Shown here one piece after another: positions 33,957 to 44,593 of a DNA stretch of 64,000 nt. The DNA is taken from the NCBI GenBank assembly GCA_023974075.1, contig CM043788.1:13543216-13607215 (forward strand). The letters run 5' to 3'. Both the position numbers and the translations under genes were made by a program. This stretch comes from Chaenocephalus aceratus (taxonomy: Eukaryota; Chordata; Actinopteri; Perciformes; Channichthyidae). Position 1 is the first letter of the stretch. Each line of letters begins with the position of its first letter. The notes under the pieces are model-generated. The model worked only from the letters and a program-made list of their open reading frames with translations, was not told the DNA's origin and did not search any database.

Positions 33957-36091
33957 GAGTAAAGGATGGCAGAAGACACTACACTACCCAGAATCCCCAG
34001 CTATCGTTTGGACTACACCATGTGCTCTTGACAAACCCCGTGATAGTCCTCAAGCTCTGTGATTGGAGAGTGTGCTCCGAGGGTTAAGCCGATTCTCGAA
34101 CAGCACTTGAAATGGGATGGAACCACGGCAGACTGTCCAAAACTGGATTTGAACGGGTCCACCGCGTCCCCCCTCCCCCACCCCGTCCCCAGAACTACAC
34201 ATGCTGGCTATTCTGTTTCGCAACATGTTCTCTATGGCACGTCTCTACTGGGAGTTGTAGTTTTAAAAGACGTTTTCGTATTTCCCATAATAAGAAGTTG
34301 CCAGTATTAAACTGTGTACATCCCTGGAGGTTTAGGGGAAAGGAAACACTCACATTTAAAACATATAATTAATAAATGGGTGAAAATTGCTTGTGCCCAT
34401 TATGGGCAGTATTACTATATATACCCACATGCCAGCTAAGGTCAGAAGAGCTTTATTTAACAGCTGGTCTTATGTGTGTGACCCCTGTGATAACATTACA
34501 TTACATTAATTGATAAGCCTGAAACATGCACTTGTCAAGGTTCAGAGGCACATTGTGCAAATATGGCAGTAGCCATCGATCAGCTTAAGATAAGATATAC
34601 TTTATTGATCCCAAGTTGGAACATTTGCGTTACATCAGCATGTGTAACAGTTAAATATGCAGTTGTGTTTATTTGAAAATCATTTAGTATAATCACATAA
34701 ATTCTGTGTTTTATATTCAACAATTCTGTGTTCTTTATTTATTGATTGTTCAATACCTGACAAGGCCGGAGATTAAATATCTACATACATCTATAAGAGT
34801 ATAATACATTATGTATAATATCAGTTAAAATAAGTGCTTCAACATAGTTAACATTGCTGGAGGTATGCACAAATATTGATAGATGTCTTGTAATGCAGTA
34901 TTGAGGAACCTGCAACCCAAGTTTTTCATTCAGTGCAGAACTACACCATAGTTGTGTAGGCCTATATGATATGTCAATAAACCTTAGAACATCTTGAAAT
35001 CTTGAAAGGGATGTGCAAAATAGTCATTACATACAGTCTTTAATTAACTATTAGTAGAGAATAACGAGTAATGAATATACTTTATATGGATCGTATTAAT
35101 ATCTAATAATAAAAATATTGAAATTCAATAACATGCTTTAACCACCAGGTGTCTCTTTATATCATCTGTTCACCTTTATGGTGTAAATACAGCCTATCTA
35201 CCAATTGGATCAAATATAAAAGTGAGCCGAATTAGTGTTGATACTGCAAGGAGACGCATTGTGTGAAAAGAAATGTAAGATGTTGTTTAATGGCTGATAT
35301 ATTTATGATCCACGTCACGTTTTCAGTTCCTCATGTTTGTCTTCTCATCAGGGCTCTATAAATACAGAACTACGGCAGATATGTAATATGTAATGCAGCC
35401 GAACCGTGTATTACAATGCCGTTATGTGATGACTTTCAAAGAGAAAAGCAAGCACACCCGGAATAAGGTATTATTATTATTTCGGTCTGTTTCCGGTATT
35501 TGTTAATGACGGTGTGCTCTGAGATGTGAGACTGGAATTGCACAGGGGGGAAATAACGTAGGCTATCTTTAGATGCGGATTTTGTTAAACTAATATGTTT
35601 AGGCTGTGGACCAACACTATACATTGACGGGGAAGGGGGGGTAGCAATAAAGATAACACCATTAAACAGTTACACAACATAACAGAAATAATATTGATAG
35701 CAGCGTCCCTAGCAACCACCTTGGTAACAATGAAAACGTCGCGATTTCCTGAAGTAATCTTCGTAATAACTAGCAAACTAAAGATCATGTACATCCACTG
35801 CACACATAATCTGAAATAACAACTCATATTTCTCGCATCAAATGACATCAAAACGCATTTTAATGGCCAAACTAACTTTAAAATAGGCATTTTACACCTA
35901 GAATAAAACGAAGTTCGGCCATGTTTTCTTTTTCTGCAGGGAGACATTTGAAGATCACGTGACATAGACGCCAGCCATCGGAATGAATGGTGAAAAAAAC
36001 GGGGTTTGTCAAACAGAGCACATAGTGTAGGCCAAACGATAGCTGGGGATTCTGGGTAGTGTAGTGTCTTCTGCCATCCTTTACTCAGAAA
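33957..36091. mobile_element. Inner inverted-repeat element (about 2.1 kb)
   Basis: Inverted copies of an approximately 85-bp segment lie at 33957-34045 and 36000-36091. They share GAGTAAAGGATGGCAGAAGA and, further inward, CCCCAGCTATCGTTTGG and GACAAACCCCG. The sequence between is AT-rich and non-coding. It includes an RTE-like LINE tail (GATAAGATATACTTTATTGA at 34589). The boundary against the outer 220-bp arm is uncertain. Confidence 0.6.
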
Positions 36092-36253
36092 ACATATTTG
36101 TTTCTCCGAATCGAAGGGGAAAAATACAAAAGCATTGTACACAATTTAAACCAATCAATGTTGTGTAATTAAAAAGGATAATCTGGTGTTTTTTAGTCAA
36201 TGAGTAGTAGCAGATATGACTGTAGCAGATATGACTGTAAAATCAATCGACAG

Positions 36254-36749
36254 TGTAGTGGAAAATTTTATTATTATCATCCTTATATCTATCCTTATTA
36301 TATCTTTCATATGTTTAAACCAAATGCTTCTTATTTCCTCTTGTTGTGCTTTTACCATTATTATTCTATTATATTCTCTTATGAGTTTCCCAGTCTCTGC
36401 AAGGCCACAGCTGTTTCAGCAGACTGGGAGACTCATACACAGTCACACAAAGTTCCGTTATGCTATCTGCAAGGCCAAACGGTGTCTCATCAACAATCTG
36501 ACTGTGTGAACCCAGATTGTTCTCTTTCCCACTCCTTTTCTTATATAACCACTGTTTATTCATTGTTCTGCGCACTCTCGGGCAGACTTTCCATACTCTG
36601 CCCGACCGGTGACAATATATTATTATATCGTGTATTTGAAGCTTCAAATAAATAACCAAAAGACAGCTTTGCTTGATTCACCATTTATTTGTTTTGATCA
36701 TTTGACTTGTACTCTCAAGCGCTGTGTTGGGTCCTAGATTTCCATAACA
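36254..36749 (+). repeat. 5' LTR (496 bp)
   Basis: It starts TGTAGTGG and ends CATAACA. A TATATAA box lies near 36544 and an AATAAA signal near 36647, giving a conventional U3-R-U5 order. By eye it is identical to the 3' LTR at 44098-44593. Confidence 0.92.
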
Positions 36750-36751
36750 AA

Positions 36752-36769
36752 TGGCGTTGTCGGCAGGAT
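36752..36769 (+). promoter_or_regulatory. Retroviral primer binding site, tRNA-Ser-like
   Basis: TGGCGTTGTCGGCAGGAT begins 2 nt after the 5' LTR. TGG is the expected complement of a tRNA CCA end. From memory, the complement matches the 3' end of vertebrate tRNA-Ser (AGA type) at 17 of 18 positions. Confidence 0.65.
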
Positions 36770-37109
36770 CTCTGTATGTTTGATCGGGGAAACCTCTGGA
36801 CGCTGGTGGCTGCTAGCTCCGGGATCTTGGATCCTCCTCTACCCCGACATAAAACGTACGGGACGAGGGGACCAGCGCGAGGGGTGGAACCGATTGACTT
36901 CACGAGATCCAACGAACTCAAAGGGCTTTCAATACTCGGTGAGATGTGCAAAGTCTAAATTGTTTAAAGTTAAACGTAATTAAAAATCACATGACATCAG
37001 GAGAGGGACTGCTCGAAAACAGAGATATTTGGCATATCTAGCATCGACGGATGAAAAATAGTGTTTTGGTGACACGGAGTGTTTTGGTGACACTTTAAAA
37101 GACTTTGCT

Positions 37110-37424
37110 ATGGGGGCAAAGCAGGGGAGGGGGTATGTACAGCCTCCTGAGGGTCCGATAGTTGATGTCATGCGAGCAAAATATGGTGAAGAAACTCTGT
37201 CTAAATTAAATATATGGACGGAAATGTTCGGATTTCCTAAGGGAGGTTCTTTGAGTAAATTAAAAATCAAAAACCTAAGGGATAAATTACAAGAGTGTGA
37301 AGATGGAATGAAGAAGAAGAGTAAAATTAAAGTAAAAGACTTAGATAAAACTGGACACTCACAGAAAGTGTTTATAATACTGGGGAGTAAAAAAAAAGGG
37401 CAGTTGGCCTTGGGCATTAAATAA
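37110..37424 (+). pseudogene. Retroviral gag N-terminus (matrix-like) fragment
   Basis: The 104-residue frame starts MGAKQGRGY. Gly2 is a possible myristoylation site, and the C-terminal half is Lys-rich, as expected for a matrix protein that binds the inner membrane. The frame ends at 37424. Further downstream (about 37760-37845) an Arg/Gly-rich stretch and a CFKC motif suggest what remains of a nucleocapsid zinc knuckle, in a frame with stops. Capsid is largely missing: only about 300 bp separate the two. Position between primer binding site and protease fits gag. Confidence 0.6.
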
Positions 37425-38104
37425 AAATATTAAGGTTGAAAATGAATGTGAAGAAAAGAAATACATCATTTCCAAAAGACATGTAAACCCCAGACATCTC
37501 TGTGTCCTTCCATTGCAGGCCTGAATGACCTCTCCTCGACTGGGTATCCCTTCCCTCCTCCGGCGTACAACCCTGGCAGTCTGGTTGGAACACCTCAACC
37601 ACCTCCACTACAAGCCCCAGCCATGCAGTCAGCGTCAACTCCAAGCTCGACAACAGCGGGATAAACAAACCCGATGCCCTAGGAGACCAAGCAGGTGTTT
37701 GGGAAACAAACCTCAGTAATGCCTTTCTCAACGGACTCACAGACACAGCGCAAGCTAAACAAAATGCTGGCCGCTCACAATACCGAGGGAGAGGCAGAGG
37801 AGGTTTTCAGAGGCAGAGGACGAGAAGCAAGACCTTCATTTGACGAAAGATGTTTCAAGTGTTGAACATTGGATTATGGGACTGCTCACAGAACACTGGC
37901 AGAGTGGAGGCAGAGGGGGACAGCAAGGAAGGGGCCCAATCGAGCGAGACGGAAATTCAGCCAGCAGCATCTAACCAGGGAAGTGACACACACACACACA
38001 CACGCATCATACATGCTATTGAGAAATTAGAAGAATTAGAGGACATGTCTGTGGTTAAAAAGGGTACATATTTGAAATATGACAGTGAATGTTTGCGTTA
38101 AGAA

Positions 38105-38173
38105 ATGTCCCACACATTTTTGGTTGATTCTGGGGCTACACATTCTGTGGTAAAAAAGGGTAGATTTGCCTGA
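38105..38173 (+). pseudogene. Retroviral protease active-site fragment
   Basis: A short open stretch contains LVDSGATHSVV, the Asp-Ser-Gly catalytic loop of retropepsins, where Asp is the active-site residue. About 150 bp downstream (38320-38350) HLLGRDLIL, the typical C-terminal flap-end motif, appears in another frame. Stops and shifts separate the two, so the protease is not functional. Confidence 0.7.
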
Positions 38174-39027
38174 ATGCAAATTTAGTGATAGATTTATTCA
38201 TGTGCTGGGTTTATGAAAAGGAGAAGTTTCTGTACCACTTCAGAGTGGAGATAACGGTGTTGACAGTAATCCATTTCCCACATCAGTAAAAAACAGTTAT
38301 TTTATCATCTGTCTGCCCAATACATTTACTGGGCAGAGATCTGATTCTCTGGTTCGGCTTGGACCTCATTTTTCCACAAATGAGGGTCTTAAAGTCCGAC
38401 AGCCATCTCCTACGATGGTTCAAAAAAGTGTCATTTGATGATAAAGAACTGGTGAATGTGTATCAATGGGCTGCTGACATATCCTGATTTTCAGGAGTTG
38501 TTGCGTTTGACTGGTCAACGTGGTTTTCCACCTGCTGTGTGGAAACTTCTCATTTTGCATTGTACTGCTAACGTGGTTGAAAGATCCGTGTAAATGCTAT
38601 GATGAGAGTTTTACTGTTAGAATGTGTGAATGATGAGCTCATATTTAAAAATGTATTGGAATTCGCTGTGTAGCACTATCTCTGTTAGACTCACACACAC
38701 ACAAGACACAACCAGCTGTGTCAAATCCCAGGGGCGGTGCACACATTTCACTAGCCAGGGGCCCCACTGATAGATGGAGGGATTTGGGTCCAATCGTTAA
38801 AGATTGGGAGTCAGTCACTGATTGGGCACCTACACACACAGAATATGTCATGTACTCTATGTCACGTGGCGTGTATCAAATGAAAATGTGCACATTGCTG
38901 TTGGTTGAGGATAAGGTAATTCTCATATCTCTGAGCTTCCTGCCGCGCTTTCAGATGTGCCATACTCACTCTGGGCAGCTCACAGATATGACGTAGGGTT
39001 AATGTCCACGTTCACGTACCGTACCCA

Positions 39028-39362
39028 TTGAAACGTGAAGCTGTTGATGGCCAGTGTTTACCTCTCTGCTTAAACAAGGGGTCATTATTCCGTGTAACGA
39101 TTCCAGTGTTTCCTGTCAAAAAGATCAGAGACAAACCTCCTGACGAGTGGAGATTTGTCCAGGATTTACGATGTAAATGCAGCTGTGCATGCACGCTCGT
39201 CCGGAATTCTTATCTGATTATTTCAAAAGTTCCAGCCTCTGCAACATATTTACTGCCATAGATGTCTCAAATGTTTTTTTCCAGTGTTCCGGTACACAAA
39301 GACAGTACATTTTTGTTCACATTTGAATATAATGGTAAACCTTACACATTCACACGTTTGTG
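39028..39362 (+). pseudogene. Retroviral reverse transcriptase, N-terminal fragment
   Basis: The frame 39028-39261 contains IPVFPVKKIRDKPPDEWRFV followed by QDLR, the fingers region of retroviral reverse transcriptase. In a neighbouring frame follow TAIDVSNVFF, the segment with the first catalytic Asp, and FEYNGKPYTFTR. Similarity stops near 39362. The YxDD box, thumb and connection domains are absent, replaced by 1.4 kb of unrelated repeat-like DNA. The enzyme cannot be made from this copy. Confidence 0.75.
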
Positions 39363-40804
39363 TTAAGACTAAATGTTAAAAAAGTCACTAAGCAACAGAT
39401 GATGTCATTCTTGCGTATGTGTTCATAACACACGGCTGTTGTTATGCTTGCTGTGATGTTACCTTAGTCCGTTCTCTGCTTGTAATTATGCCGTTACAAG
39501 CTTCAAAGTTGTATTTATCATCTGAATTTGCCGAAACAAGTTTAATATTCTGAAAGCCAATACTTTGAAGATGTATAAGTGAGGTGTCTTGAGTAGTCAA
39601 AATTACCTACAAATCATTGTACACACGTGTACATATTATTCTATTTTTATGCAGCTCTGTGTGATTTTGTAGCTACAATTCAGACTAATACACTACCAGA
39701 AGTGGAATAAGTACTCAGATATTGTACTTGAGTAAAGGTAGAAGTACCAGAGTGTTACAGTAACAGTCCTGCATTCAAAATGTTCTTCAAGTAAAAGTAG
39801 AAAAGTATTATCAGAATATAGTGAAAGTAAAGACAGTAAAAGTAGTCGTTGTGCAGATTGGTCCATTTCAGAATAATATATATGATATGTTTTATAATGA
39901 TTGATCATGAAAGTGTTCTCAAAGCTGGTAAAGGTGCAGCTAGTCTGAAGTACTTTGTAGACTGCAGGGTAGCTTGTGGATTTACTCCAGGTGGAACTAA
40001 AGTCTGATTTATCACTTGATTATATTTCACATCATTCATCCAGATCTGTGAAGTAACTAAAGGTATTACATACATGTAGTGAAGGAAAAGTACACCATGT
40101 ACCTATGACTTATGTTCACTTCCAACCTAAAAGTACCTAAAAAATAGTAATCAATAATGTATTGAAAAGTTTATTTGCTGATTGGTTTTTATATCGGCTC
40201 AGACAGGTTATATGGGAGGCCCAGTCTACGTACACTCTAACAACAAATGCCTTGGCTTAACAAAGAAAATCAAGGCAATAGGTTGCATCGATGGTTATTG
40301 AGTTAAGACAACTTCTATTGAAATGTTGTTAAAGCAACAAAGTTATTTGGGTTAGGGGAGAAGGCTTTTCCTCTGCAATCAGAGGTGTTTTCAATTACCA
40401 CTCACTTAATAATTGGTAGCATAAACACGTTTTTAAGTTGATTACTCCAAAAGTTCCAACTTGTTTTACCGTATTATTTAAATCTAATCTTAAATTGTAT
40501 GTACTTAATTACCACATGTTGAACATGAACACATGTTTTTAAGTTGACAACTATTTATAAATTAAGTTGCTCCAAATAATATTGTATCAATAGGGTTTTT
40601 CTCTTAGCTTTTTCATGTTTTTGCCTTTAAAGAAAGAAATTAATTGATTCCACAACAAAAAATATTAGGCAATTCATTTTTATTTTTGAACTGCAGGTGT
40701 TTATTTCAACACATGATGTTTCAAAAGGAGAGACTTCATTTAGTTTGAATATTGCCTGAAGACGGTTGACGTAATTTCCATTGTGTGCACACCTAGACCG
40801 GACT
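39363..40804. repeat. Non-retroviral DNA replacing most of reverse transcriptase
   Basis: This stretch has no pol similarity. At 39705-40100 it holds a copy of the dispersed AAGTACTC/GTAAAAGTA repeat seen in reverse at 31290-31376. The rest is AT-rich and unassigned. It sits exactly where the catalytic core of reverse transcriptase should be, so a deletion and an insertion have both taken place. Confidence 0.6.
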
Positions 40805-40828
40805 TAAAGACAGACAGGTTTTTATTGT

Positions 40829-41197
40829 TTGGACTTAAAAGACGTTCCTCTGACCAACGCTGACCTCATTTTGTATGTTGATGGGTCTGCCTCTCGCGAC
40901 CAAGGGGGCACTAAGTTATTTATTTTTTTTTTTTTTTGTTGTTGTTTTTTTTGTTGTTTTTTTTTCCCTGTTGTTTCAGATTCTGCTGTACTCCGTTCTG
41001 GACCGCTTCCATGTCACCTCTCAGCACAAGCAGCAGAGCTCATCGCACTAACTGAAGCCTGCACGTTTGCAGAAGGCAAAACCGTGACTATTTACACTGA
41101 CTCACGATATGCTTTCGGGGTAGTACACGATTTTGGGGCTATTTGGAAGTGTAGACAATTTCTGAAATCTGATTCCTCACGCACACTCATTTGTTAA
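40829..41197 (+). pseudogene. Retroviral RNase H fragment with poly-T insertion
   Basis: The frame has YVDGSASRDQGG (first catalytic Asp), CHLSAQAAELIALTEAC (catalytic Glu) and VTIYTDSRYAFGVVHDFGA (catalytic Asp), the order of class I retroviral RNase H. Between the first two motifs a T-rich run (about 40918-40977) inserts some 20 Phe-rich residues without breaking the frame. The end is truncated at 41197. The enzyme would remove RNA from RNA:DNA hybrids in an intact virus. Confidence 0.8.
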
Positions 41198-41225
41198 AAT
41201 CCCTGTCTCCTCCTTTACTGACTAA

Positions 41226-41477
41226 ATGTCATCACTGACTTCCATGCAGCAGCTAGCTACGCCAGTTGAGAAGGCTCAATGGAAGGCTGCTGGGGCTGTT
41301 TTTTGGGTTGGCCCAAATTCCAATCCATGTCTTCCCAGACATTTTTTCCCTCATTTCGCTAAGTTGACACATGGGTGGGATCATGTGTCAAAAGGGGGGA
41401 TGTTAGAGTCTATAAATCAGGAGTGGTTCACAAGGGGGTTCACAGTAACAGCTCAAAAGCACTGTGAAGCATGCTAA
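41226..41477 (+). pseudogene. Retroviral integrase N-terminal (HHCC) fragment
   Basis: The frame contains two His (HFFPHFAKLTHGWDHVSKGG) and a closing CEAC, as in the zinc-binding HHCC domain of integrase. It stops directly after CEAC. Only 84 bp separate it from the C-terminal fragment, so the catalytic core with its DDE residues has been deleted. Confidence 0.7.
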
Positions 41478-41561
41478 TCTGCATTATGCATTATGCAAAA
41501 TTACAAACTAGCAAAATGCTGTGCAGACACAGGTCTGTCATGAACACAAGCTCTGCCCATT

Positions 41562-41945
41562 GTGCTGATGTACATGAGGATGCGGAAAAGAACACGGAGT
41601 CAACTCAGCCCATTTGAAATCCTTTTTGGGGCTCCTCCACAGATTGGACTCAAGGCTCCAGGATGTCCTCTTCCCTCCACAACTTTGTGTGAGGATGCTA
41701 TGTTGTCATATTCTGTTAACCTATCATCCACTTTAGCGACTGCCACTGGTCCACTTCACCATCTCCAACCCGGCGACTTCGTGCTGGTCAAGGATTTCCG
41801 GAGAAAGAGCTGGAAATCCAATTGTTGGCAAGGTCCCTACCAGGTACTTCTCGTCACCCAGACAGCGGTCAAGGTCGCCGAGAGAGCTACATGGGTCCAC
41901 GCCAGCCACTGCAAGGTCGTGGTCACAGGAAAGGAGAAACGATAG
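41562..41945 (+). pseudogene. Retroviral integrase C-terminal fragment
   Basis: The 127-residue frame includes SPFEILFGAPPQIG (end of the catalytic core), LQPGDFVLVKDFRRKSW, WQGPYQVLLVTQTAVKV and TWVHASHCKVV. This is the SH3-like C-terminal domain in its class I (gammaretrovirus-like) form. The frame ends at 41945, immediately before the 34-bp tandem repeats. Confidence 0.8.
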
Positions 41946-41948
41946 AAA

Positions 41949-42120
41949 CAGATGACAACAAGTGACGTGTCCGAGTCACCAACAGATGACAACAAGTGAC
42001 ATGTCCAAGTCACCAACAGATGACAACAAGTGACATGTCCAAGTCACCAACAGATGACAACAAGTGACGTGTCCGAGTCACCAACAGAGATGACAGCAAG
42101 TGACGTGTCCGAGTCACCAC
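41949..42120 (+). repeat. 34-bp tandem repeat, five copies, between pol and env
   Basis: The unit starts CAGATGACAACAAGTGAC and recurs at 41949, 41983, 42017, 42051 and 42085. Copies vary between GTGTCCGAG and ATGTCCAAG. It may lie in a spliced leader/intron part of the provirus, where length changes are tolerated. Confidence 0.92.
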
Positions 42121-42291
42121 CAGCACCACACTTGCACTACATACACCAAAACACACTACACACAAGGTGTCACGAGCGAGTGCCAGCTGAGCGGTTCCAT
42201 ATGCTCTCTGGTTCCTCGTTTGTGTTATCAGTGTGCGAAGTCTGACTGTCCGTGTCACGAAATCGACCGAGAGAATACACTCACACACTCC

Positions 42292-43906
42292 ATGGAACAT
42301 TTCCCCCTCGTGATGAGGGCTCGCCTGGAGAGACGACAACGCAACCGTGAGCAATGTGAATGCTACTGGAGAGCCTGGACAATCATAGAATGGTTCCTCT
42401 GCATACTTGCCATGATAGTTGTGTTAGGACTAGTCCTATATTTTATGTATCCATTTCAGCTCACAGCATGTCAGCCAAAATCGAGGTATCTAAGAGGTAC
42501 ATGGGGAAAGCAGGGCGAACCACATTTATTTTATTTTGTTGTCTGTATGTATGTATCCGGCGCCGACCCGTGTGGCACATTTTACATAGACATCGCGCCC
42601 AAAACTCAGACCCGGAAAAGCGTAAGCAACCTTTGACGCCACTATTGACATCCATAGGTACATCTACATTTAATCTATACATAGGCGACCATAGCAACAT
42701 TGATGTGGGTCAGACCAGTAATGGGATCACCGGTAACGTCTGGTGGCACACTCTGAGATCATTCTTGCAGGCCGCAGGACAAAATGGGTCATGTTATGCA
42801 TGCACCCTTTTCCCCCAGGACTCATCAATGTCTGTGCCAGTTCGTCCGCGCTCTCTGACCCAGGTTGAACACCTCTGCGCGTTTATGGCTCTGACAAGGC
42901 CCATCAAGGTTGAAGACAGCGTAACCGAGTGGCGTTATGCTAGGCAGCTTCCCCCACCATGCAGTAATCGGTCTAACTCCTCTTTGCGTGCATCCACGCT
43001 TGACACCACATACGCAAAGTACCAACCCGTCAGCCATGTGCACCCCAGTCATTTGAGAGGGATGAAACACAACCTCTGCATCCAGAGAGTTTACCACAAA
43101 ACGTCTCTTACACCACCTTATTTTTTTCCTAGGCACTACTACTGGTTGTACTCGCATCCTACGGAACACATGCGGTGACGGTGCTTACAAAATCTCGTAT
43201 TGTCACATATCTGGTGCCCCTGAAAGAATCCTTTCTAACGTAGCATTCCCTGATGTTAAACATATCTCCCTCCAACTGGCCTGGCCCAGTGATGCTGGGT
43301 TTAGCGCGCCAGAAGATTACGTTTGGTTGTGCGGCAACAAGCTCTATCAAGTTCTGGCTCCCCTTTGGATAGGGACATGCACTCTAGTGGATTTGAATCC
43401 AGCAGTCACTGTACTCACGTCCTTAATGTACACGACACATCATTACCCAGAGTTCCAACACCCCGACCACCACAAGGTAAAAAGAGAGATGACGTCCGCT
43501 GGAGCTAAATTCATGGGTGGCCTGTTCCCATGGTGGGGTACAGTAAACAATGCCCATAAAAATAGATACCTTACACGTCCGGCTAGAGAACCTCACTTAG
43601 GAGAGGACGCAAGGCTTCCAGGCTTTGACCCCATTCATAATAGCCTCTAGGAACATGCTCATGCAGCACCAATTCGCTCTTGACCTTTTGTTCGCCTCAA
43701 AGGGTGGCCTGTGTCATGTGATCGGTGACTCCTGTTGCACTTACATTCCCGACGCCACCAAGAACATCACTGACACCGTGCTGCATCTTAACAACCTGTT
43801 AGCTTTCGTTCAGTATACTACTATTCCATTACAAGACAATCCTTTGCGCCACAGTGAGATAGATCAGCTAGAATCAGAAGAGTCTGATTCCGATTCATCA
43901 ATATAA
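42292..43906 (+). pseudogene. Retroviral env, broken in at least three places
   Basis: The reading frame from ATG at 42292 begins with an Arg-rich cytosolic-looking segment of about 30 residues and then one hydrophobic span (WFLCILAMIVVLGLVLYF), so the leader is longer than a normal signal peptide. The coding frame then shifts near 42630, again near 43125 within a T-run, and again near 43640. Surface-subunit-like sequence with N-glycosylation sites and several Cys fills the middle. A KVKR basic site precedes a Gly-rich segment at about 43480-43500, a plausible cleavage site. The last frame holds a CX6CC pattern (CHVIGDSCC), as in class I transmembrane subunits. No membrane anchor is evident after it, and the C-terminus is acidic. 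It is a defective entry gene. Confidence 0.78.
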
Positions 43907-44085
43907 TCATGTGTGTATCTCCTCTCTTATGCTTACATTATATTGGAGTCTGTCCTCCACAAAAACAGCCAGTTTTCTATGATATATTTGTGATGTGTTT
44001 ACTTAAACCAGCGATGGAGTGTATTCATTGATGTGTTATATCAGTCTATCCTATCATTTGTTTTTTCTATTGATCAAGTATGATC

Positions 44086-44097
44086 AAAAGGGGGGAA
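44086..44097 (+). promoter_or_regulatory. Retroviral polypurine tract
   Basis: AAAAGGGGGGAA immediately precedes the 3' LTR. This is the expected site of plus-strand DNA priming. Confidence 0.85.
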
Positions 44098-44593
44098 TGT
44101 AGTGGAAAATTTTATTATTATCATCCTTATATCTATCCTTATTATATCTTTCATATGTTTAAACCAAATGCTTCTTATTTCCTCTTGTTGTGCTTTTACC
44201 ATTATTATTCTATTATATTCTCTTATGAGTTTCCCAGTCTCTGCAAGGCCACAGCTGTTTCAGCAGACTGGGAGACTCATACACAGTCACACAAAGTTCC
44301 GTTATGCTATCTGCAAGGCCAAACGGTGTCTCATCAACAATCTGACTGTGTGAACCCAGATTGTTCTCTTTCCCACTCCTTTTCTTATATAACCACTGTT
44401 TATTCATTGTTCTGCGCACTCTCGGGCAGACTTTCCATACTCTGCCCGACCGGTGACAATATATTATTATATCGTGTATTTGAAGCTTCAAATAAATAAC
44501 CAAAAGACAGCTTTGCTTGATTCACCATTTATTTGTTTTGATCATTTGACTTGTACTCTCAAGCGCTGTGTTGGGTCCTAGATTTCCATAACA
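44098..44593 (+). repeat. 3' LTR (496 bp)
   Basis: Same ends and length as the 5' LTR; I found no difference by reading both. It is followed by the target duplication ACAG at 44594-44597. Confidence 0.92.

Larger units (their letters stand above)
36254..44593 (+). mobile_element. Endogenous retrovirus, class I (gamma/epsilon-like), defective
   Basis: A provirus of 8340 bp with two 496-bp LTRs, a 4-bp target duplication ACAG (36250-36253 and 44594-44597), a primer binding site right after the 5' LTR and a polypurine tract before the 3' LTR. Gene remains follow in the order gag, protease, reverse transcriptase start, RNase H, integrase ends, env. The integrase C-terminal type, the CX6CC pattern in env and the 4-bp duplication point to class I retroviruses. 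Most of reverse transcriptase and the integrase core are deleted and the frames are broken many times. It is inserted in the 220-bp-TIR element. Confidence 0.88.

Noticed and set aside
35585..36142. 185-residue minus-strand open frame
   Set aside because: It overlaps the right arm of an inverted-repeat element and has no domain; likely chance.
36200..36655. 151-residue open frame on the + strand, repeated at 44080-44499
   Set aside because: It lies within the retroviral LTRs and is repeated only because the LTRs are. No domain; treated as non-coding.
41949..42120. Regularly spaced repeats that might suggest a CRISPR array
   Set aside because: The 34-bp units are contiguous with no unique spacers and lie in a retrovirus of a vertebrate genome.
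43110..43141. TTTTTTTCCTAG before GCACTACT as a splice acceptor within env
   Set aside because: It looks like an acceptor, but the frame change there is as well explained by slippage in the T-run; without RNA data I did not annotate it.
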